From: Branchiostoma belcheri
Taxonomy: Eukaryota > Chordata > Leptocardii > Amphioxiformes > Branchiostomatidae
Length of the DNA stretch: 64,000 nucleotides
NCBI RefSeq assembly: GCF_001625305.1
Contig: NW_017803909.1
Coordinates: 7,137,776 to 7,201,775, forward strand
Direction of reading: 5' to 3'
The translations under genes were made by a program, and so were the position numbers. This document shows positions 9,073 through 19,400 of the stretch, one piece after another; position 1 is the stretch's first letter, and every line of letters begins with the position of its first letter. The notes under the pieces are model-generated. The model did not search any database. It worked only from the letters and a program-made list of their open reading frames with translations, and was not told the origin of the DNA.

Positions 9073-12000
9073 TCATAGCGTGGCGAGTATTCTGGAGAAG
9101 GATATGACCATTACGAACACCGTCTGTCCGACGCCCCACATGAGGGCGTACATGGGGGCCATGGTGAAACCTGCTGCGCGGTACACACCTGCGATGGCTG
9201 CACCTGGAAAGTCAACAGTGGTGCCAGTTTAAAAACAACTAGAAAGGTAACAGTTGCAAATGCATAATGTTTACCTACACACATGGTCTGCTCTGTTAAT
9301 TCTTACCCAAACACATTCATATATAGGCAGGAGTGTAAATCCCTCCTGCTATAAAATTGCAACATGATGTGACCAAACACTAGTTACCATGGTGATAGAC
9401 ATCTGGTACAGGTCATTGACCTTTTGTGTTTGGAACGGAAGAGGAAACAGAGCAAAAACAATATGTTTTCCTTCGGTAAACATAAAAATCAGACTACATT
9501 GTTTACTTACATCTAGACTAGAGCCCGTACTAGAGGTCTTCCTGCTAAATCAATTGTTGGTTATGGAAGGAGATAATTACTCAGTGCAAACATTTTCTTC
9601 TTCCCTCAATTTTGACAAATTCCTTCCTTAGGCCTGACCGAGGAGGTTTAATTGGACCTCCTTGGCCTGGCAGTGGTAATTTCATACAGGAAAAGACAGT
9701 CTTCCTTGAGGTTGAATTTGTTGCATCATTTCTCATCCCAAGAATTCTGGACAATATTGAGAGCCTGCTACTCTGAAATTTTGATTTTTACTTCAGTGCT
9801 TGCAGATACAAAACTATCAATTCTCTGTTTCCCCACACTATACCAAGTCTTAACAACAACACACACTGTACTTACAATGACTGTTAGACCTGTCCTAATT
9901 TTACACATTTAATAACACCTAATCTTTTATGGCACTGAGCTTATTTCGTAGCGTAGCGTGTGTAGTCCAGTGGTTATCCTGCCTCTGGACTAAGAGGTTG
10001 GAAGTTCGAATCCCAGGTGATGTCGCTCACCCGACATGCACGCTACATTAAGTCATGGTCCACTGTTCATTGGGCTTGTCGAAAAGAGCTAGGGGAATTT
10101 CCCCGGTACAATGAACCTGTATTCTGTAACTGTTACATAGCGTCTGTCTTCTCTGTCACGACCAGTGGAAGATTAGCTCTTCAATGTCCTAAACTGGTTC
10201 GAGATCATTTTTTTTTTTCACTTATTCCAAAGACTTACTTGTGATGACTCCCCCAGACAGTGGTGATAACAGGCCCATGATGACGATGCCTAGTGGTACC
10301 CAGCGGCCCTGTTTGTGTAAGCGCAGGGCGGCGAAGGCGATGAACGCCGCGATGAGGTGAACAAACATGGAGGAGAACAGCGCCCACAGGAACACCTGGT
10401 ACCACATCTCTGTGGGGAGGGGGGCAAGGATAGAGAGGTTTCAGATATGTTAACTGTTCATGCCCGTAGCCAGGATTTTGAATGGGGGGTTCTTCCCACT
10501 GCTTGAGGGGACCAGCGAGCACAAGGTTCCTAGGGGGGTCCGGGGTATGCTCCCCTGGAAAATTTTGACAAATGAACCTTCTGAAATGACATTTCCTGCA
10601 TTTTTTGAGAGGATTTCAGAGAAAAAAACCATCAGAGATAACTTTTTATTCAATGACAAAATAGGCAGTTTTTATATTATTCCAGACCTGCGTGATACGA
10701 ATCAGTCCATCTAAAGAGAAATCTTGGACCTTTAAATAAAAAGTGGACCTTTGAGCCTTGTGAGGGGGTTCTTCCGAACCCCCCCCCCCCTGGCTACGGA
10801 CATGCTGTTTATCTGTTAGTATTTCATTGGTCACTGAATGTTGCAACACTGCCAACAGCACTGGGAAGATAGAGGGTCACAGATATTTTCACACATAAAT
10901 CAAGTCTTCATAGAATCATCTAACATCTAACACAGGCAGCACTCTACTAGTATAGGGCTGCGTACCTAAACGTAACATCAGGTACAGGTACAGGTACTGG
11001 TACAGAGGTTTAAGTACAGGTCCGGACCTGTACCTGTACCTGAACAATTTGACAAATTAACACGTGTTCTTCACTTTTTCAATCATGACACAGAAACAAT
11101 AATAAAGTGTTGGAGGGAAGGGAAAATGACTGACCTCTGACCTGATTTGAGTTTGTTGACCAATCACAACCCTGGATCAGCCACACTCTCGCGATGTCTC
11201 GTGAGACTGAGGTTTTCAAATCAATCGACGGTGTTTACGTCTTTTCCAGTGCTAATTTTTCGTCTTTGTGGTAGGATTTACCTATCTTTAGTCATATACA
11301 TGGTGTAAACTAGCTATTTCGGTATATACTCGTTACTTCATGATCCGGTATTTTGGACCTGTACCGAAACGATTTTTACGGTATTGGACCGGTACAGTGT
11401 ACCGGTCCGCAGCCCTATACTAGTATATCTTTTCTCCTGATAATGGTACTAGCAATTTTATTTTCAAATTTTGCTCCCATTCCCAATTTCAATTTATTTC
11501 CAATTTCATCACTACATGGAATGTACCCACCAGCCATCCTAGTAAAAAAAATTGCTTGTCATATGTACTGTAAATTACAGATGAATGAAAATTTTATTAC
11601 TAGAAAGTTAATTAAAGATTACCTGTGCTACAGATGATGCCACACAGGCAAATCAAATTACACCATGTAATCAATGATATGACCATATTTGGGCTTTCAG
11701 TTGGGCAATGGTGACTCACCAATGTCAATCATCTTTCCAACATGCGCAAGCCAATCAACTGCTTTGGGATGTCTTTTGAATTTAAAAGAAAAAAAAGTAG
11801 TAATAGTCTATTTGTGTGAAGAAAGGAAGGGTTGGAAATTATGGAATTTCTGTCGCATTTTCTTCTGTCTTGAAAGTTAAAAATAATTAATGTGTTAAAT
11901 ATTCATAAATAAACAAACAAACAAACAATAGCAACATGTGAATGACAAACCAACATAAAGACTGCCTTCTACCTTCAATGAAGGAAGTTGTATTTCCAAT

Positions 12001-12173
12001 ACAACTAATGTGCATTGGCGTGTAATTTTACAGTAAACGCAATTTTTTTTTTTTTTTTTTGCTATTAAGGTGACAAAAATTATTTCCAAACCTGCAAACG
12101 CCCATAGCGGCTTGCTGGACAGTCCTATGACGTTGACGACAGATTCTAGATTGGTGAAGTCTTGGGAGCTCAT
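9073..12173 (-). CDS. TMEM170A: TMEM170 family three-pass membrane protein
   Basis: Three coding exons on the minus strand: 12092..12173, 10239..10409 and 9073..9203 (384 nt, 127 aa plus TGA). All borders are GT..AG and both junctions keep frame: exon 1 ends in a G completing GAG before MWYQVFLWALF, and exon 2 ends in an A completing AGT before AAIAGVYRAAG. Human TMEM170A has EMWYGVFLWAL, TSAAIAGVYRAAG and SFLRILATL at the same places; here the C-terminus is SFSRILATL. Three membrane helices are visible (FLWALFSSMFVHLIAAFIAF; WVPLGIVIMGLLSPLSG; YALMWGVGQTVFVMVIS). Family members act in the ER and nuclear envelope, where TMEM170A promotes sheet formation. It is slightly shorter than the human protein (about 144 aa) at the variable N-terminus. 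It is head-to-head with CFDP1. Which vertebrate paralogue (A or B) it represents cannot be settled here; synteny points to A. Confidence 0.95.
9258..9484. mobile_element. Dispersed repeat family I, copy 1
   Basis: This segment, from GCAAATGCATAATGTTTACC to CCTTCGGTAAACAT, recurs inverted at 16495..16766 and direct at 56985..57246. Shared internal blocks are GGTCTGCTCT, TTAATTCTTAC.CAAACACA, AGGAGTGTAAATCCCTCCT and AGTTACCATGGTGA. The ends are weak inverted repeats (ATAATGTTAACC type). It lies in TMEM170 intron 2. Confidence 0.7.
9948..10220 (+). mobile_element. tRNA-derived SINE
   Basis: The head contains RNA polymerase III promoter boxes as in a tRNA: A box near TAGTCCAGTGGTTA (9963..9976) and B box GGAAGTTCGAATCCC (about 10001..10015). 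The body includes GAGCTAGGGGAATTTCCCC and runs to a T-rich tail around 10208..10219. It sits in TMEM170 intron 2, antisense to the gene, and its tail ends about 20 bp from the exon 2 donor side (10239). Confidence 0.75.
10946..11424. mobile_element. Inverted-repeat element rich in GGTACAGGTAC
   Basis: The left end TACTAGTATAGGGCTGCG is inverted at the right (CGCAGCCCTATACTAGTA). Subterminal DNA is a run of GGTACAGGTAC/GTACCTGTACC motifs on both sides, which would themselves pair. About 480 bp, no coding content, in TMEM170 intron 1. Confidence 0.7.
11909..11931. repeat. (AAAC)n microsatellite
   Basis: A short run of AAAC tetranucleotides in TMEM170 intron 1, followed about 110 bp later by an oligo-T tract at 12043..12060. 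Confidence 0.85.
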
Positions 12174-12746
12174 CTCTGTCCTCTATAACACGTCATTCCC
12201 GCCGAAAACTGGAGTTTTCACAACAAAGCCGGCGTCTGGTCATATTTTAGCCGATTTTCCTGGACATTTTCCTTACTTTCAATCAGGAAGGCCCTTTTCC
12301 CACTATGCCTTTCGGTTTAGCTGTCTTACGCAGACTTTTTACCGCCTGTAAAAAATACTTTTTTTTACAGCAATAGACTCTCCTAAAAGCTACCTTCTGG
12401 TGTAAAGTTAAGTACAAAAACGTAAAGGATGAACGAAAAAATAGTAGCTGATATATAAGAGGACATAAAGCAATTTTTGTAATAATTTTGTAACACACAT
12501 ATACAGGATATTGACAATATTATGCACGCCAGCTACAAATGGTTTTGCCTCAGGTCATACAGGGAGCACGTTTCATTACCTGCAAAGGTGAAGCAAAAAC
12601 GTCATAAGATAATTCTTACAGGTGAGATCTTCTAGATCTTTGTGATTTCTGATCCAGTGATCTTTGTGTTCAGTCTGACGACTCTTCTCTTAGATTTGTC
12701 GAGATAGAGTCAGTTTTGACATTTTGATATACGTCACTTTATGTCC

Positions 12747-12853
12747 TACCGCATCACCCTCGGTCCCAGCCCTCCCGCGGATCGGATCTCCCTCCGGCCT
12801 TCGGCCGTCGGGCGATCCGACCCGCGGTCGGGCTGGTACCTCGGGCGATACGG
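12747..12853. repeat. GC-rich hairpin
   Basis: The left arm (CCGCATCACCCTCGGTCCCA, GCCCTCCCGCGGATCGGATC) and right arm (GATCCGACCCGCGGTCGGGC, TGGTACCTCGGGCGATACGG) are imperfect inverted repeats around a CTCCGGCCTTCGGCCG core. It is strongly CpG-rich in an otherwise AT-rich stretch and could be a fold-back element or part of a promoter. Confidence 0.65.
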
Positions 12854-13108
12854 AATACCCCGTGTTGTATTCTATATGTATCCACTGTGTTACTGCTGCA
12901 TGACTCGTTTTTGTATAACGTTTACGTTTATAATATGTACATTAATGTAACAGGATTGATACGAGGAGCCTTCTTGATATTAGAAAGTTATGATCCACAA
13001 TACGATCTACCAGCTGTAACCAAAATCATTTAATACTATAGACGAATTAAAACAGCACTGGCACAGAGTTTGTATTTTGAACTTAAGTTATACCTTGTAA
13101 TGTTTTCT

Positions 13109-13215
13109 TAGCCGCGGCGACTGTTGCAGGGCTTCTCTTGCTTGCAGTTTTTTTACATTAGCCCTAATGTAAAAGACTGCAAGCAGCAAGAGAAGCCCTG
13201 CAACAGTTGCTGCAG
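13109..13215. mobile_element. Near-perfect hairpin insertion with 12-bp flanking direct repeats
   Basis: Arms of about 45 bp pair almost completely (ACTGTTGCAGGGCTTCTCTT with AAGAGAAGCCCTGCAACAGT; TTTTACATTAG with CTAATGTAAAA), with almost no loop and one 3-bp offset. The sequence GTAATGTTTTCT lies on both sides (13097..13108 and 13216..13227), which fits a target-site duplication. The hairpin could also fold as a long pre-microRNA-like RNA, but nothing else supports that. Confidence 0.7.
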
Positions 13216-13443
13216 GTAATGTTTTCTATACTACCCGGTATAACATTAGTAACTGTGTAAATATAGGTATTACCGTAAACCATTCGATGTCATATCATAA
13301 TCTTTGCTTCATTAGTGCACTCATAACTATAAAGTCACATTAAAGAGGAAGGGATAGAACTTTCAAATCATGTCAAAAGACACAAAATAATGAGTTCGCA
13401 ATGTTTTTATCATAAAATAATAGGAGAGTGACTTGACACCACG

Positions 13444-16400
13444 ATGAGTGACTCTGAAGACCAGTTCTCCTCAGACAGTGAGGATGAGGACTATGTACCA
13501 TCAGGTATGTGTTAGTGTTAGTGATTACTTCTGATAGATGAGTACAATGTAGGTTCAATTCATGGTTTAATCTGTTTGTATGCAGTGTGATGAGTTGTTG
13601 ATAGTATTAGTATGACAAAGACATAAACAAAGCATGTCTGAACATATACTTATATCAAACATGGTTTTAATAGACATTGAGAACTGTTTATGAGGAGCCT
13701 TTTTCCTCACCTTTGGTTAAGTAAACCGACTGGCATGCTTTAGGAGTTAGCTGAGTTAGATAGCTAGATAGAGGGTTCGCTAGCTACAGAGAATGCACTG
13801 GCTCAGTAGCATTTTGGTTAATTCCTACTTTTTTTTAATTTCCCAGCTACCTGGCACCCTTATAGAGCCTACATTGTTTGTCAGGATGACAAAATAACCA
13901 TGAATTGTTCATAATTAGCAGCAAATTGTAATTAAATGGCAAAATGACGATATGGACACTCAGTCAGGGGAAGAAATTGATCTGGAGCCAATCCAAATTC
14001 CAGTGATTTATGTTGGCAGAAAAATAGACTTCTAAATGGAACTGTTAGATTTCCGAGCTAATTTTGTTCCTTTTTTTTATCACAGGTGGTGAGATGAGTG
14101 AAGACTCAGAACCAGAAGGTGAGGAAGAAGACGGAGATTTCAAACCCAAAGGGAAGAAGGCTGCAAAAAAAGGGCAGAAGAAAAACAAATCTAGTCTTCC
14201 TGTCAGGTTAGTATGCTGTAATGAATAAATGACACATACTAATGAATGGTGTACATGAAAGTTCCATTCTTGAACTTAGGCATCGTGTTTCCTATTTCAG
14301 TCCTGAAAAAATTAGGGTCGGTAGGTAGGGATTATCTTTTTTTTCTTTAATCTTTATTATACTTTGGCGATCTCTAGTGATCCTACCATACAATGCTGTT
14401 TAACAAGGTAAAACTTGTATAAGGAAACTTATATTTTCAATGTTAATGTTGGAAAACCGATTGTACAACGTTTTATCACTCAGTTGTCAGATCATGGAGC
14501 TAGAAAAAAAGGTCAATCAGCTCAAAAAAATTGTCCCTTGCAGGGGTCCACCCCCAAAAAAAGGCTAGGGTGTTTTCTAGGGTCGGTTGGAAAACAGGAA
14601 ACACAACATTTTTTTCCTATGCCTTAACATCAAGTAAAGAAAAAGAATTTGTTCACAATCCGTATCTCTGTAAAATAACAATGTTTGCTTGTTTCGTATA
14701 ATTGGTAAACCACCTTAATGCATAACACACCAGTTTGGAACAGTAAGTACAAATGCCTTTCCCAAGAACACAACAGTAATGCCTATAAAAGTATAAGTGG
14801 TTCAAACCCAGAACCTTTGAATTCTGAGTCAACAACCCTAGCCGCAGGACCACCTCGACACCCGATGTACATTGTAATAATAAATTTTTTTTTAATTGTC
14901 CAACAGTACCCGTGCAGTCGAAGCCTTTATATGGCTGAATTGATGCAGGGTATCACATAATAATCAATACAAATCACAACAATTACAACAATCAAATAAT
15001 ACACATGATACACATATTTGTTCCACAATTATTTTTTGTGGAACTGTCGCAAGGGTCTGTGCGGCTGCCATTCGGCGCCACAAGGTGACCTCAATACGAC
15101 TTTCCCCAACCGAAGTTAGGTACCCATTCACACCTGGGTGGAGTGAGGAAAGTCATGTAAAGTGCCTTTCCCAAGGGCACAACGTCGGGCGCATGTTCAG
15201 ACATGTACCGGGTAAGACTCGGAATGGAACCCGGGTCTCCCCGGTTCATAGTCGATTGCTCTAACCACTACACCACCTGACGCCACATTGTGAATAAAAT
15301 CTTTTCCAGACAAAGTAAACGTGGAATGCAGTTTACAGAAGAAGATGAGGAAGATGAGGAAGATAAACTGAGTACTGAAGAAGAAGAAGAACAAGAAGAG
15401 GAGAGAAAAGAAGAACCAGAAGAGCCTAAGGTTGAGGAACAAGTAGAGAAGAAGAAGGCTGATGACTTGTGGGCCAGTTTCCTGAAGGATGTGGGGGGAC
15501 CCCCTGCACGGCCTAAGACATCTTCAGCAGGAGGGCTGGGCAGCCTAACACAGGTAGGTTTGTTGTCAACCAATCACCTGGATTTTTCAGGAATTCTCGA
15601 ATGGTGATTGGCTGACCAGTAATTGGATCCTGCTGTCGGTCCCAGATCAAAGGGCTGCCGCCTGGCACCCACTGTCAATCAAGATCTGGCCCAGACTCGG
15701 CTCACGTGAGCGCCGACTGGTGCCGCCTGCACAGAGAATGCTTGTACATTTAAGTTCAGCATACATATTTCAGTATGTGTGCCTGCATGGGGGGTAGTGG
15801 TAATAAATTACGCAAAATTTTCGTCGCCTATCACAAATTACGCTAAAGTTTCAGAGCTGATTACGACTTTACGCTTTGCGGTTAATGTTCTATTACAAAT
15901 TACGTTGATTTTTGGGGAGGCTGCCTACGGATTACGAAGACTAAAAAGGCCTGATTACGCCTTACGAAAAAGGGCATGCAGGCCCCCTTTCAGGTTGCTG
16001 TGTGAATCAGGGAGCAACTAGCGCCCAAGAAAATCATGTTGTGTGGCGCAACTGCGCTACCAGGTATTTGGAACACTGTAGTTAAACTGTAACATTGAAG
16101 TATTTTCTTACTGAAAGATTGGAAAGAATTCTCATGCTACTATCTCTTGTTTGATTATGCTTTAACTTTATATACATTTTGGACTGTGGGAGGATAAGGG
16201 TGCAGTAGTAATTATGAGTGCTAGGGGGAGCAGTAGTACCATTGTAGTAAGTGTGGGGTACTGTGATGACTGGTAGAGTGATCAATAGCACAATGTATCG
16301 TAATCTTTCCCACTGTAGAAGACCAGCAGTGTGGCTGCCTCTACATCCCAGACCCAAGCCAAGCCCAAGTCCAAAGTCACAGTAACAAAGGTGTATGACT

Positions 16401-19400
16401 TTGCCGGAGAAGAAGTCAAGTAAGACACAACTTTACATGATCTGTAATCTCTTTACCACATCACAAAGTCCATGATCTATACTTTTTATGTAATCCAAGG
16501 AAAACATATTGTTTTTGCTCAGTTTCCTCTTCCTCTTCTTCTTCTCCAAACACTAACCTCTGACCTGGCCAATGACTTGATTTGTTGATGTCTGTCACCA
16601 TGGTAAGTGGTGTTGGGTTACATAATGTTGCAATCTTATAGTAGAAGGGATTTAGATGACTCCTGTCTGACCATATATAGGAATGTATTTGAGTAAGAAT
16701 TAAAAGAACAGACCATGTGCGAAGGTAAACATTATGCATTTGTTTGCAACTGTTACCTTTCTAGTTTAGAGTAATTTACAAACATTGTTTACTATAGATG
16801 TGTTTTGCTGTTTTTTATCATTGACAGACTCATAAAATGTCATGGAAGAACAATAACAAACTTTGGCAAACTTGCAGAAATATCCTAGCTCTTCCATTGC
16901 ATCTTCATGTTGCAGTACTGATGTTGTTCCCTAGGGGGCTCTGTTGAATTGTGCTTGTGTATCCACTCATCACCTTTGCTTGTGCTGCCTGCAGAGTGTC
17001 AGAAGAGGTGGATGCAGACTCTGTAGAGGCCACGAGCACTCCCCCTGATGAGAAGACCACAGACAGCAGCAGTACCAACAGTGGTCCTGTACCACAGCAG
17101 TCCAGCAGTACAGCGGTACCCCGGTTGGGGGGTACCACAGTCACAGGGTACTTTGTTACCTCCATGAAAAATGGAGGTATTGTTTTTGGTGTGTGTCTGT
17201 AGCTGTGTGTGTGTCTCTGGGCACATTTGTAGTCAGCATAACTTCATAACGCCTTTATGGATTGTGATGATGAACATTACCCATGCAATCGCAGCCTTTT
17301 CATAGCGCTGAATTGATGCAGGGTTTACAATCACATAATACACATGATACATATAACGTGTTTGCTCCACACACTTTTGTGGAACTGTTGCAAGGGTCTG
17401 TGCGGCTGCCATTCAGCACCATCAGGTGACCTGAATATGTCCAGATTTGTTATTCATCATGGAAAAACACTTGTCGTCCATACAGGGTGAAGAGACCAGT
17501 AGGCGGAGGGTTGGGGAGCGTGCTCAGTAAGATCAGCAAGAAGCCCAAAATGAGCACCTTGGTAGGTTTATTTGTTTATTTGTTTATTTTAACTTCTAAG
17601 GTGCATACGCACCTTTACAAGTTGCCCTCCCCCATACCAAAACACATGTACATGTACACCATCAAAATTAGGTCAAGGTTCAAGGTTGATTGGGTCATTT
17701 GTTCTGACTTGCTTTTTATGTGCTCAGCACTAATGGCTTCTACCTACCGTCATTAATTATTACGTAATATAAAAAATGTTATTTATAAGAAGATTTGCTG
17801 CCACGGTATTTTAGCCTGGATGCCAGACCCATAGCACACTAGGCCCAAAGTTCTTCGTTGTGCACACTGGATAACTTTGTACCTAGTGTGTTATGGGCAG
17901 AACGTACTGCACCTGTGCAAAATATGTAATGTATTGTGCGTAGCACTTGGGCAGAAATTCTCATATAAGGTTAACATCCTGTCTGTAGTTTCCAATTATT
18001 ATGTTGGAAAAGATACCCAACATATGCAACAGGCAAAATTCTGATGCAACGTTGACCAAACATTGGAGTTTTGCAAAAATCAGGGTTTTGCATAGACGCT
18101 GTACATTCTGCCGATGTGCTAGGCTACTATAGATTGAAGACTGCACACTAAATAGAATCCGACTTTCCTTCTAACAGGTGAAATCTAAGCTAGACTGGGA
18201 CACCTACAAGAAGGAAGAACAGATAGAAGAAGACCTGGCCATCCACAACAGGGGGAAGGAAGGGTAAGGAACACTCAGCACTTTTATAACTTGGTTCTGG
18301 TTAAAATTTTTCTGGTGCAGTTTATTAACTCCATGAAAAATGGAGGTATTGTTTTTGGTGTGTCTGTCTGTGTGTGTGTGTGTGTGTCTGTCTGTCTGTG
18401 TGTTTGTGTTTCCGCACATTTGTAGTCAGCATAACTTCAGAACGCCTTTATGGATTGTGATGATATTTGGTACGTTGGTAGGTCTTAGGAATACAAAGGT
18501 CAAGGTCAAATATGGGCCTCCTGGTACCTGACCTTGGTACTGCAGTAGAACTTCTGGCTTTTGTATCTTTTGTCCTGAACATGCTATGGTCTTGAATTTT
18601 CGATGACAGATAGCTTTTCCTGTCTGGAATAAGTGGTGTAAGTTTTGTCCCCCTACCAGCTTGTTCTAGTTTCTAATGTCACCTGCACTAGTGCAGGTAT
18701 GCAGACAAAAGTACAATGTATTTTGAGCTTGGTGCCAAGCAGCTAACTTAGCATACTGAATGTTAATTTTCAGAACAAGAGTTCAGAGACTTTCACATTG
18801 TCACATATATACACACACGAGTACTGAATCCACATCTGTATTAGGATTACATGAAATTTCAGACAATTTGCAACTGTTATGATATTTAGACTACTGCACA
18901 CTTTTGATTGTTTTTAGCGTTCCCTGCTTGTTTTGTCTTGCCATTGGAAAAGTCCAGACATTGCTGTAGTGTTACATGTACATAGTACCACACATGTCCT
19001 GCATACAAAACATACATAAGACCAATGTTGTGAACCCACTGTGAACCATATGTGCACTACTATACAAGAAAGCTGAAGAAACCCCCTATTTTAGAAGTAG
19101 ACCAGTCCTGGTACACAACCCCCCTATCTTAGAAGTAGAATAGTCCAACCCAGGAACCTCACTCTGGAGGAATGTCGGACGACTCGGACCATTACCATCT
19201 CGGCCCAGACAACTCGGCCCATCTACCTGGTCAACTCGGCCCATCTCTCTGGTCAACTCGGCCCAATACCGGAGACAGTAATTTAGGCAGAAACACACGC
19301 ACACACGATGTCAATTTTCGAACAAATGATGGAGGTCAATAAGAAGTTCATTCAACTTATGTAATTCCTTTCTTTTTCCACAGGTATAACGAATAGAACT

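Larger units (their letters stand above)
12174..13443. promoter_or_regulatory. Divergent promoter region between TMEM170 and CFDP1
   Basis: The 1.27 kb between two outward-facing start codons must hold both 5' UTRs and at least the proximal promoters. It contains a CpG-rich hairpin (12747..12853) and a near-perfect hairpin insertion (13109..13215). I see no TATA box that I can tie to a start site, so promoter positions are inferred from layout only. Confidence 0.5.

Noticed and set aside
9948-10030. Functional tRNA gene
   Set aside because: A and B boxes are present, but the cloverleaf arms do not pair properly and a SINE body follows, so it is a SINE head.
13109-13215. Pre-microRNA
   Set aside because: The hairpin is too perfect and too long with nearly no loop, and flanking direct repeats point to an insertion.
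15290-15607. Reading the CFDP1 exon 3 region as a separate 105-codon gene
   Set aside because: The acceptor at 15308..15309 and donor at 15554 fit the CFDP1 phases exactly; it is one exon.
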